Assembly (NCBI GenBank): GCA_902796785.1
Contig: CADBQJ010000148.1
Location: 1-6,362, forward strand
Direction of reading: 5' to 3'
DNA length: 6,362 bases
Origin: Fibrobacter succinogenes
Lineage (GTDB): Bacteria; Fibrobacterota; Fibrobacteria; Fibrobacterales; CADBQJ01
How positions within the stretch are numbered: position 1 is the stretch's first letter; the number at the start of each line of letters is the position of its first letter. Made by a program: the position numbers and the translations under genes. Shown in pieces: positions 1 through 5,573 of this stretch. The notes beneath the pieces are model-generated. The model had not been told where the DNA came from. It ran no database searches and was given only the letters and a program-made list of their open reading frames with translations.

Positions 1-116
1 CGAACCGGGGCCCCGGCGGCCCCCGTCGCGGAGGCGCGCGTTTCGGCCACGGCGGCCGTCGGGGCCCCGGCGGCTCCCCACGGCCCCCTCGCGGAGGCCG
101 AGGCGGGCGCGGCTGA
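1..116 (+). CDS. C-terminal tail of a Gly/Arg-rich protein (partial, 5' end outside window)
   Basis: Reading from base 3, the frame stays open for 37 codons and stops at TGA 114-116. By my count 16 of the 37 residues are Gly and 10 are Arg, with RGPGG twice and a PRGGRGGRG end. Such RGG-type tails are known on bacterial RNA-binding proteins, DEAD-box helicases and some pseudouridine synthases, where they add non-specific RNA affinity. The catalytic or folded part lies outside the window, so no function can be named. The in-phase DNA repeats at 7-20/61-74 and 26-35/89-98 (offsets 54 and 63, both multiples of three) fit a repetitive coding tail. The main doubt is frame choice: frame 1 is also open, to TAG 124-126, and would give an Ala/Pro-rich end. 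I prefer the RGG reading because it matches a known tail type. The stop lies 13 bases before nrdR on the same strand. Confidence 0.45.
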   Translation, partial: NRGPGGPRRGGARFGHGGRRGPGGSPRPPRGGRGGRG

Positions 117-129
117 CTATTTTTAGGCC

Positions 130-588
130 ATGCACTGCCCGTATTGCAAGCACGAAGGCGACAAGGTGGTCGACAGCCGCAGCAGCGGGGAGAGCATCCG
201 CCGCCGGCGCGAATGCCTCGCCTGCGGGAAGCGCTTCACGACCTACGAGTACGTCGAAAAGGCCCCGATCATCGTCGTCAAGCGCGACGGCAAGCACGAG
301 GAGTTCCTCCGCGACAAGCTGGCCCGGAGCATCCGGCTGGCCTGCGCCAAGCGGCCGATCGAGATGGCGAGGATCGACGCGATGGTCGACGAAATCGAGA
401 ACGAACTGGCCTCCGCCGAGAAGTCCGAGGTGAGCTACTCGCAGATCGGCACCCTGGTGATGCGCAAGCTGGCGGAGCTCGACGAGGTGGCCTACGTCCG
501 CTTCGCCTCGGTCTACCGCAGATTCAAGGACGCGGGGGAGTTCGCCCGCGAGCTGGAACATTTCGAGGAAGAGACTTCCAATGGCTGA
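130..588 (+). CDS. nrdR: Transcriptional repressor NrdR
   Basis: This 152-residue protein has the usual NrdR length and layout. NrdR is a cytoplasmic zinc-finger, ATP-cone repressor that senses ATP and dATP and shuts down ribonucleotide reductase genes. The N-terminal zinc ribbon has two CxxC pairs, C3/C6 and C29/C32, joined by the Arg-rich RRRREC stretch (24-29) typical of the family. The ATP-cone domain covers about residues 46-136, beginning with the IIVVKRDGK strand and including the IGTLVMRKL and AYVRFASVYRRF segments. The ATG at 130 is chosen because NrdR proteins begin MxCPxC and this one starts MHCPYC. No convincing Shine-Dalgarno sequence lies before it. The last eight bases overlap the start of pyrC, so the two are probably co-transcribed. 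No ribonucleotide reductase gene and no obvious paired NrdR box is visible here, so its targets lie elsewhere. Confidence 0.97.
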   Translation: MHCPYCKHEGDKVVDSRSSGESIRRRRECLACGKRFTTYEYVEKAPIIVVKRDGKHEEFLRDKLARSIRLACAKRPIEMARIDAMVDEIENELASAEKSEVSYSQIGTLVMRKLAELDEVAYVRFASVYRRFKDAGEFARELEHFEEETSNG

Positions 589-1927
589 CACTCTCATCAA
601 AGGGGCGACGATCGTCGAAGGCGGCCGTCGCCAGGAAGCGGACCTGCGCATCTCCGGCGAACGCATTTCGGAGATCGGGCGCGGCCTCTCCGCGCGCAAG
701 GGCGAAACGGTCGTCGAGGCCGACGGCAAGCTGCTGATGCCCGGGATGATCGACGACCACGTCCATTTCCGCGAACCGGGGATGACCGACAAGGCCGAGA
801 TCGCCACCGAGAGCCGCGCGGCGGCCCGCGGCGGCGTCACCTCCTTCATGGAGATGCCCAACACGGTCCCCGCGACCGTCACCAAGGCGCTGCTGGAGGA
901 GAAGTTCAAGCGCGCCGCCGAGACGAGCGTGGCCAACTACTCCTTCTACCTGGGCGCCACCGAGAAGAACGTCGCCGAGATCAGGAAGGTCGACCCCGCG
1001 ACGGTCTGCGGCGTCAAGCTCTTCATGGGCGCCTCCACCGGCGAGATGCTGGTCGACAAGCCCGCCCACCTGGACGCGATCTTCGAGGCGGTTCCCTGCC
1101 TCCTGGCGGTCCACTGCGAATCCACGCCGGTCGTCAAGGCCAACGAGGAACGGTTCCGCCGCCTCCACGGCGACAGCGTCCCCTTCTCGCTCCACGGCCA
1201 GATCCGCAGCGCCGAGGCCTGCTGGCAGTCCACCTCGCAGGCCATCGACCTGGCCCGCCGCCACGGCACCCGGCTCCACGTGCTCCACGTGAGCACCGAA
1301 CGCGAGCTGACCCTCTTCTCGCCCGGTCCGCTGGCCAAGAAGCGGATCACCTCCGAGGCGACCGTGCCGCACCTCTGGTTCTGCGACGCCGACTATGCCC
1401 GCCTGGAGGGCCGGATCAAGAGCAACCCCTCCATCAAGAGCCGCCGCGACCGCGACGCCCTGCGCCACGCCGTGCGCGAAGGCCGCCTGGACCTGATCGG
1501 CACCGACCACGCGCCCCATCTGCTCCGCGAGAAGTCGAACACCTACTTCAACGCCCCCTCCGGCATCCCCTCGATCCAGGAGGCGCTGCCGGCGCTGCTG
1601 GAGCTGGCCCACAAGGGGCTCTTCTCGGTGGAACAGGTGGTGGAACGCTATTCGCACGCCCCCGCCACGCTCTTCGGCATCGTCGACCGCGGCCACCTGC
1701 GCGAAGGATACAAGGCCGACGTGGTGCTGGTGGACCCCGACTGCCCCTGGACCCCGACCCGCGGCGACACCTTCTGCAAGTGCGGCTGGTCGCCCTTCGA
1801 AGGCGAGCGGTTCCGCAACAAGGTGATCCGCACCTGGGTCAACGGCGACCTGGTCTGGAACGCCGACGACCCCGGCGCAGAGGTCAAGTCGCGCGGCCAG
1901 CGCCTGGAATTCCTGGGCCGCAGCTAG
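581..1927 (+). CDS. pyrC: Dihydroorotase (PyrC-type amidohydrolase)
   Basis: The 448-residue product is a cyclic amidohydrolase that interconverts N-carbamoyl-L-aspartate and dihydroorotate, the third step of de novo pyrimidine synthesis in the cytoplasm. All expected metal-site residues are visible: H60 and H62 in DHVHFREPG, the lysine to be carboxylated K146 in GVKLFMG, H178 in AVHCE, H236 in HVLHVST, and D309 in GTDHAPH. N-terminal and C-terminal strands (about 1-52 and 375-430) form the small beta-sandwich that flanks the barrel. The CGWSPFEG motif near the C-terminus is characteristic of the roughly 450-residue dihydroorotases of Bacteroidota-like genomes rather than the shorter E. coli enzyme. 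Allantoinase and hydantoinase are related alternatives, but the REPG and CGWSPFEG motifs favour dihydroorotase. The ATG overlaps the nrdR stop by eight bases (ATGGCTGA). A purine-rich GAGGAAGAG (565-573) inside nrdR can serve as ribosome binding site. Confidence 0.94.
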   Translation: MADTLIKGATIVEGGRRQEADLRISGERISEIGRGLSARKGETVVEADGKLLMPGMIDDHVHFREPGMTDKAEIATESRAAARGGVTSFMEMPNTVPATVTKALLEEKFKRAAETSVANYSFYLGATEKNVAEIRKVDPATVCGVKLFMGASTGEMLVDKPAHLDAIFEAVPCLLAVHCESTPVVKANEERFRRLHGDSVPFSLHGQIRSAEACWQSTSQAIDLARRHGTRLHVLHVSTERELTLFSPGPLAKKRITSEATVPHLWFCDADYARLEGRIKSNPSIKSRRDRDALRHAVREGRLDLIGTDHAPHLLREKSNTYFNAPSGIPSIQEALPALLELAHKGLFSVEQVVERYSHAPATLFGIVDRGHLREGYKADVVLVDPDCPWTPTRGDTFCKCGWSPFEGERFRNKVIRTWVNGDLVWNADDPGAEVKSRGQRLEFLGRS

Positions 1928-1939
1928 ACGGTCGCGGAA

Positions 1940-2902
1940 ATGGCGGTGCGGTCGCGCCTGGTCGAGTCTCTGCGCGCGGCGCTCGCCCGGCGCGAGGCCC
2001 TCGCGGAGACCGTCGACGCCTACCGCGCGGTGAACGGCGCCGGCGACGGGCTTCCCGGCTGGACCCTCGACAGATACAACGCCCACTGGCAGCTCCAGGT
2101 CTTCGATCCCGCGCTCTGGGAGCGCCGTTCCGAGCTCGTCGGCCCGGTCCTCGACCTGGTCGAGCCGCGCGCGCTGGTGGTGAAGGACCGCACCTCGCCC
2201 TCGGGCGCCTCGCTCGAGCACGCGCGCGGCGAGTGGATCCTCGGGGGAGACTCCCCGCGGACGGTCGTGCGCGAAGGGGCCGCCCGCTTCGCGGTCGATC
2301 TCTCCGACGGCGTCAACCCCGGGCTCTTCCTCGACATGCGCGAACACCGGACGGCCTTCGGGAAGCTGATGGGCGGCCGCCGCCTGCTCAACCTCTTCTG
2401 CTACACCGGCAGCTTCGGCGTCCACGCCTTCCTCGGCGGCGCCGCCGCGCTGACCCAGGTGGACATCTCCGCGAAGATCCTCCACCGCGCCCGGCTCAAC
2501 CTGCGGCTGAACGGCCGCCGGGCGGAGCGCCGGGAGTTCTCCCGCTGGGACTCGCTGGAGTACCTGGCCTGGGCCGCGAAGAAGGGGCTGCGGTTCGACG
2601 CGGTCGTCGTCGACCCGCCGACCTTCTCGAAGAACAAGGGAAAGACCTTCCGCGTGGAGCGCGACCTGCCCGAGCTGGCGGCCGGCGCGGCCGCGCTGCT
2701 GGCGCCGGACGGGCTGCTGCTCTTCGGCACGAACTGCTCGGCCATCTCGGTCGACAGACTGGGACGGACCGTCCGCGACGTCCTCTCCTCGCGCGGCCGC
2801 GCGTCGCGCGTTCTCTTCTCCGGCGGGCAGGGGAGCGACTTCCCCGAAGCGCCCGGGGCCCGCGAGTCCCATTTGGCCGTCGTCGCGCTGGAAGCGCGCT
2901 GA
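1940..2902 (+). CDS. Class I SAM-dependent methyltransferase, RlmI/RlmK-like, probable 23S rRNA methyltransferase
   Basis: The 320-residue product belongs to the family of RlmI and the C-terminal (RlmK) half of E. coli RlmL, which methylate 23S rRNA bases using S-adenosylmethionine. Visible landmarks in order are the family segment YRAVNGAGDGLPGWTLDRY (28-46), a small beta domain to about 120, NPGLFLDMREHR (126-137), SAM-binding motif I NLFCYTGSFGVHA (151-163), the acidic motif II VDIS (174-177), and motif IV DPPTFSKNKG (225-234). The DPPTFS form resembles RlmK more than RlmI, yet C266 in TNCSA sits where the m5C-forming RlmI enzymes carry a Cys, so target base and product are unresolved. The N-terminal PUA domain of RlmI is absent. 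The gene follows the pyrC stop by 12 bases in the same reading frame, which suggests co-transcription. The ATG at 1940 is the first possible start after that stop. Its ribosome binding site is weak. Confidence 0.85.
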   Translation: MAVRSRLVESLRAALARREALAETVDAYRAVNGAGDGLPGWTLDRYNAHWQLQVFDPALWERRSELVGPVLDLVEPRALVVKDRTSPSGASLEHARGEWILGGDSPRTVVREGAARFAVDLSDGVNPGLFLDMREHRTAFGKLMGGRRLLNLFCYTGSFGVHAFLGGAAALTQVDISAKILHRARLNLRLNGRRAERREFSRWDSLEYLAWAAKKGLRFDAVVVDPPTFSKNKGKTFRVERDLPELAAGAAALLAPDGLLLFGTNCSAISVDRLGRTVRDVLSSRGRASRVLFSGGQGSDFPEAPGARESHLAVVALEAR

Positions 2903-2959
2903 GCCGCCACGAGCGGACGGCAAACGGCGAAAATCCGCGAACGAAAGAGAACAAAAGAA

Positions 2960-2985
2960 GAGGTCCCGCGCAAGCGCGGGACCTC
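2960..2985. terminator. Bidirectional intrinsic terminator between convergent genes
   Basis: A perfect 11-bp inverted repeat (2960-2970 with 2975-2985, GAGGTCCCGCG and its complement) encloses a CAAG loop. On the reverse strand the stem is followed at once by a T-rich run (complement of 2941-2959, starting TTCTTTTGTTCTC), so it should terminate the lipoprotein transcript, whose stop lies 23 bases upstream. On the forward strand only a weak GATGTTT follows, but the hairpin may still end the nrdR-pyrC-methyltransferase transcript 57 bases after its last stop. Confidence 0.85.
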
Positions 2986-3008
2986 GATGTTTCGATCCGA
3001 CGTCCGCT

Positions 3009-4325
3009 TTAGATGGCGGGGATGTCGAAGCTCAGGGCCTTCGAGTAGTCGGAGCAGACGTATTCGTTGCCGTCGTTGCAGGCGCGGATGATGAACTTCA
3101 CGGGGGTCACGACGGTGTCCATGTCGACGGAGTAGTCGTAGACGTATTCCATGTCGTCGCCGAAGCCGGCGGGGGCGTCCTTCACCCAGAGGGTGTAGGT
3201 CTTTTCTTCGCCGAGCATCCGGTAGATTTCGTAGTAGTCGGGTTCGGGAGAATTGGCGGTCCAGCTGAGGGTCAGCGTGAGCGCGCCGTTGTCGTCGGCG
3301 GAGGCGAAGTCCTTGACGGCCTTGGGCGTGCGGGCGAACTGCTTCACGCTGAAGGTGCTGTCCTGCAGGGCATCGTTGGTGCTGCCGTCTTCGCCCCAGG
3401 CCTTGGCGGCCTTGAACTTGTAGACTTCGCCGACTTCCCAGGCGCCGGAGGCGGGGGCGATCGTGACGGTCTTCTTGTCGGCGCTCAGCGAAACCTTGAC
3501 GAGGACGGGAACGGTGGCGGCGTTTTCGATCTTCCAGTGGTGGGCCTTGACCGAGTCGGCGTTCAGCGGTTCGGAGAAGGTCAGCTTGATGGAGGTGGTC
3601 GAGTCGAGCGAGGAGGTGTTTTCGCTGATCATGACCAGCGGGTTCTGGTCCAGGGCGAGAACCAGGGTGCCCACGGTGTTGATTTCGTCGACGCGGAGCG
3701 CGCCGGCGGCTTTCTGGCCGAAGTAGACGTAGTCGCCGATCTTGGTCTGGGGCACGTAGACGCTGCCGGCGGCCAGTTCGGGCATGTTTTCGAAGACGTA
3801 GTGGCCGGTGGAGTCGGTGGTGGTGGAGACCAGGCCGGGATAGATTTCGGTGTTGGTCCAGCTGAAGGTCACGGTGACGCCGGCGGCGGGCTTGCCGGGC
3901 TTGCCGGACTTGACGGCGCCTTCGTCGGGGTAGTAGACGAAGCCGTCGATCGTGGTGCCGAGCTTGTACATGGAGACTTCTTCCACGACGTCTTCGACGC
4001 GGGCGAGCTCTTCCTTGGAGCCGTCGGCGATCTTGACTTCGCGGATCAGGGTGGCGTAGTCCTTGTGGGAGATGCGGAGCTTGTAGGAGCCGATCGCCTT
4101 GTCCTTGATCTTGAGGGCGCCGAATTCGTCGGTCTTGCGGACCTTGGATTCGGTGAGAATCTGCACTTCCACGCCTTCGATCGCTTCGCGGGTCAGGTTG
4201 TCTTTGGCGTAGATGGTGATGCTGCCGGTGTCCTTGGCTTCGTTTTCAGAGTTGCTGACGACGGCGTCGGAGCAGGCACTGAAAAGCAGCGCGGCGGCGG
4301 CCAGTGCGAACAGGGACTTTTTCAT
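3009..4325 (-). CDS. Multidomain surface or periplasmic lipoprotein with Ig-like and fibronectin III modules
   Basis: This 438-residue protein has a lipoprotein signal peptide: MKK, a hydrophobic Ala/Leu core and lipobox FSAC with Cys18 as the lipidated residue. Ser at +2 gives no inner-membrane retention signal under the E. coli rule, so outer-membrane or surface placement is plausible. About 34-100 is a carboxypeptidase-regulatory-like beta sandwich (GSITIYAKDNLT start). About 122-225 is a second sandwich with a Pro/Gly/Lys linker (SGKPGKPAAG) and TDSTGHYVFENMP. About 226-328 resembles the SbsA-type Ig-like domain (IKLTFSEPLNADSV). About 332-436 resembles fibronectin III (LSWTANSPEPDYYEIYR), with Cys416 and Cys424 near its end. 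No enzyme domain is visible, so adhesion, scaffolding or binding is inferred only. The ATG at 4325 is supported by the signal peptide and by GGGAG (complement of 4333-4337) seven bases upstream. Sampled GC is about 60 percent, below the 70-80 percent of neighbours, and GAA is the main Glu codon where checked. Confidence 0.88.
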   Translation of the reverse strand: MKKSLFALAAAALLFSACSDAVVSNSENEAKDTGSITIYAKDNLTREAIEGVEVQILTESKVRKTDEFGALKIKDKAIGSYKLRISHKDYATLIREVKIADGSKEELARVEDVVEEVSMYKLGTTIDGFVYYPDEGAVKSGKPGKPAAGVTVTFSWTNTEIYPGLVSTTTDSTGHYVFENMPELAAGSVYVPQTKIGDYVYFGQKAAGALRVDEINTVGTLVLALDQNPLVMISENTSSLDSTTSIKLTFSEPLNADSVKAHHWKIENAATVPVLVKVSLSADKKTVTIAPASGAWEVGEVYKFKAAKAWGEDGSTNDALQDSTFSVKQFARTPKAVKDFASADDNGALTLTLSWTANSPEPDYYEIYRMLGEEKTYTLWVKDAPAGFGDDMEYVYDYSVDMDTVVTPVKFIIRACNDGNEYVCSDYSKALSFDIPAI

Positions 4326-4380
4326 TCGTGCTCTCCCAGTTGGGTTTGTGTTTTTCTCTCGGGCCTTTCGGGCTCCGTTC

Positions 4381-4437
4381 GTTCCGAAATATATGCAATC
4401 GGGGGTGCCTTTTGCGGATTTCGGCCCCGTTTTTTTT
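4381..4437 (-). promoter_or_regulatory. Candidate promoter of the lipoprotein gene
   Basis: On the reverse strand TATATT (complement of 4388-4393) is a good -10 candidate, preceded by TTGCA and followed by TCGG. This would start transcription near 4381 and give a leader of about 56 bases. No good -35 hexamer is found at 16-18 bases spacing. An uninterrupted A8 tract (complement of 4430-4437) falls near -50, where an UP element would sit. Confidence 0.4.
4400..4437 (+). terminator. Terminator-like hairpin plus T8 on the forward strand
   Basis: On the forward strand CGGGG (4400-4404) can pair with CCCCG (4425-4429), with two inner C-G pairs (4408-4409 with 4423-4424) past a three-base bulge, and eight T residues follow immediately (4430-4437). 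This has the form of an intrinsic terminator, though the large loop makes it weaker than the two others here. No forward gene ends just upstream. It may stop antisense transcription coming out of the lipoprotein region, or the T8 may only be the A-tract of the reverse promoter. Confidence 0.35.
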
Positions 4438-4446
4438 GACTTTCTT

Positions 4447-4458
4447 GAATGATCATTC
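4447..4458. repeat. Perfect 12-bp palindrome GAATGATCATTC
   Basis: Each half (GAATGA/TCATTC) is the exact reverse complement of the other. It lies between the dapA terminator and the proposed lipoprotein promoter, about 66-77 bases upstream of the proposed start point, which is a possible position for a dimeric activator site. It is AT-rich against a GC-rich background. No regulator can be assigned, and only one copy was seen. Confidence 0.35.
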
Positions 4459-4471
4459 GCCCAAAACGACG

Positions 4472-4497
4472 GAAAACCGCAGGGGACTGCGGTTTTC
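4472..4497 (-). terminator. Intrinsic terminator of dapA
   Basis: A perfect 10-bp inverted repeat (4472-4481 GAAAACCGCA with 4488-4497 TGCGGTTTTC) encloses a six-base loop, 19 bases after the dapA stop. The stem carries its own A and T runs, giving the classic AAAACCGC...GCGGTTTT form, and reading in the dapA direction CGTCGTTTT follows. The A/T symmetry means it could act on both strands. It separates dapA from the lipoprotein gene on the same strand. Confidence 0.85.
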
Positions 4498-4516
4498 GCG
4501 CGGGGAAGAAGGGGAA

Positions 4517-5470
4517 TCAGCGATACTGGCGCAGGCTGGGAGCGAGCGTGTCGATCAGCTCCTGGCATTGCGCTTTTTGATTCGCAAAGAGCGCGCAACT
4601 CCGGATGTCGCTCATGGGCTGGAAGAGGGGGGAGTTGAAGAAGAGGCCCATGGGGATGGGGTTCTTGCAGCAGAAGGTCGCCTTGACGAAGGGCTCCAGT
4701 TCGCGCTGGAGCTCGCGGCCCCGTTGCCAGTCGCCCTTTTCGCAGGCCTCGACGGTCTTCAGCATGAGCGCGGCCGCCTCGGGGATGTTGCCGGTGGCCG
4801 TGACCACGCCGCGTCCGCCCAGCTCCATCACGTCGACGATGGCGTCGTCCTCGCCGGTGAGGAGCGCGAAGTCCATGCCCCGGGTTCCCTCGGCGATCTT
4901 CAGCGTGTCGTCGCGGCGGTCCCCGCCGGGCTTGAAGTTGACGGCCTGCTTGAGCCCGATGACGTTGGGCTCCTCGGCCAGCTCCAGCACCGTTTCGGGG
5001 GCGATGTAGCTGGCGGTGCGGCCGGGCACGTTGTACATGACGATCTTCGCGCCGGTTTCGCGGGCGAGCGTCCTGAAGTGCTCGCGGATGCCTTCCTGCG
5101 TGGGGTTGTTGTAGTAGCCGGTCACGCAGAGCACGGGCACTTCGGCGATCTTCTCCACTTCCTCGATCATCTCGATGGATTCGCGCGTGCAGTTGGAGCC
5201 CGCGCCGGCGATGACGTCGACGCGCCCGTCCACGTGCTCCACCGCGAACTTGATGAAGTCGAGGTGCTGGCGGTGCGAGACGGTGGCCGACTGGCCGGTG
5301 GTGCCCACGGGGATGATCCCCTGGACGCCGACGGCGACCAGGTCGTCGATCATCTTCGCGGCCTTGTCGTAGTCGATGGAGTTGCGCAGGCGCTTGGGGT
5401 CGTCTTCGCGCAGGGGGGTGAAGAGCGCGACGTAGACGCCGTGGATGTCGCTTGCGGATCTGATGGCCAT
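4517..5470 (-). CDS. dapA: 4-hydroxy-tetrahydrodipicolinate synthase (dihydrodipicolinate synthase)
   Basis: DapA condenses pyruvate with aspartate semialdehyde in the cytoplasm, the first committed step to diaminopimelate and lysine. The key residues of this aldolase family are present: Schiff-base Lys174 in GLKQA, Tyr146 and Arg151 in YNVPGRT, the GTTG loop with T57/T58, and Tyr120 in GYYNNPTQEG. The Arg after YNVPG supports DapA over N-acetylneuraminate lyase. At 317 residues it is longer than the 292-residue E. coli enzyme. Part of this is an insertion of about eight residues after the Schiff-base lysine (NFKPGGDRRDDT region), and part is terminal extension. Two normally conserved Glu positions are Gln here (GTTGQ instead of GTTGE, KQA instead of KEA). 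The ATG at 5470 is supported by AGGAG (complement of 5476-5480) five bases upstream. It is divergent from the phosphohexomutase gene and appears monocistronic. Confidence 0.93.
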   Translation of the reverse strand: MAIRSASDIHGVYVALFTPLREDDPKRLRNSIDYDKAAKMIDDLVAVGVQGIIPVGTTGQSATVSHRQHLDFIKFAVEHVDGRVDVIAGAGSNCTRESIEMIEEVEKIAEVPVLCVTGYYNNPTQEGIREHFRTLARETGAKIVMYNVPGRTASYIAPETVLELAEEPNVIGLKQAVNFKPGGDRRDDTLKIAEGTRGMDFALLTGEDDAIVDVMELGGRGVVTATGNIPEAAALMLKTVEACEKGDWQRGRELQRELEPFVKATFCCKNPIPMGLFFNSPLFQPMSDIRSCALFANQKAQCQELIDTLAPSLRQYR

Positions 5471-5503
5471 GGTCTCTCCTCGCCGGAACGTCCGGACGCC
5501 CGA

Positions 5504-5512
5504 AATCTAGCA
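5504..5512 (-). promoter_or_regulatory. Candidate extended -10 promoter of dapA
   Basis: On the reverse strand TGC-TAGATT (complement of 5504-5512) has the TGn spacing of an extended -10 element, which would explain the lack of a clear -35. Its hexamer lies 33 bases before the dapA ATG, giving a short leader of about 27 bases. The following TCGG matches the lipoprotein promoter candidate. Confidence 0.4.
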
Positions 5513-5533
5513 ACGGAAGGGAGCCCGAGTGGC

Positions 5534-5539
5534 TATATT
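5534..5539 (+). promoter_or_regulatory. Candidate -10 element of the phosphohexomutase gene
   Basis: TATATT lies 34 bases before the ATG at 5574, in a short AT-rich patch, and would start transcription near 5546. No consensus -35 is seen around 5511-5516. It points away from the dapA promoter candidate, and the two expected -35 regions fall between the two -10 elements and cross over. Confidence 0.4.
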
Positions 5540-5573
5540 GCGGAAAACGACAGAACCCGGCAAGAGGACCGCC

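Noticed and set aside
7..98. Direct repeats GGGGCCCCGGCGGC (7-20, 61-74) and TCGCGGAGGC (26-35, 89-98) as a mobile or regulatory repeat
   Set aside because: Their offsets (54 and 63) are multiples of three and they encode RGPGG and RGG units in the proposed tail, so a repetitive coding sequence explains them.
1..126. Alternative frame 1 reading, an Ala/Pro-rich protein end with TAG at 124-126
   Set aside because: It is open over the region and cannot be excluded, but the frame 3 reading matches a known RGG tail type. Left as the stated alternative.
524..2923. A 799-codon open frame on the reverse strand opposite nrdR, pyrC and the methyltransferase
   Set aside because: The translation is low complexity, rich in Arg, Gly, Val and Ala with no recognisable domain, as expected for the antisense of GC-rich genes. 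The forward genes here have intact catalytic motifs.
1780..3012. A 410-codon forward open frame overlapping the end of pyrC and all of the methyltransferase
   Set aside because: It is an out-of-frame, Arg/Ala/Pro-rich translation of a gene whose correct frame has clear SAM-binding motifs.
4362..4377. Repeated TCGGGC in the lipoprotein leader as a riboswitch or attenuator stem
   Set aside because: The copies are direct rather than inverted, and only a three-base stem can be drawn, so no supported RNA structure was found in the 56-base leader.
3537..4439. A 300-codon forward open frame opposite the lipoprotein gene
   Set aside because: Its translation is a Gly/Val/Asp/Phe-rich pattern mirroring the reverse gene's codons, without family motifs or a ribosome binding site.
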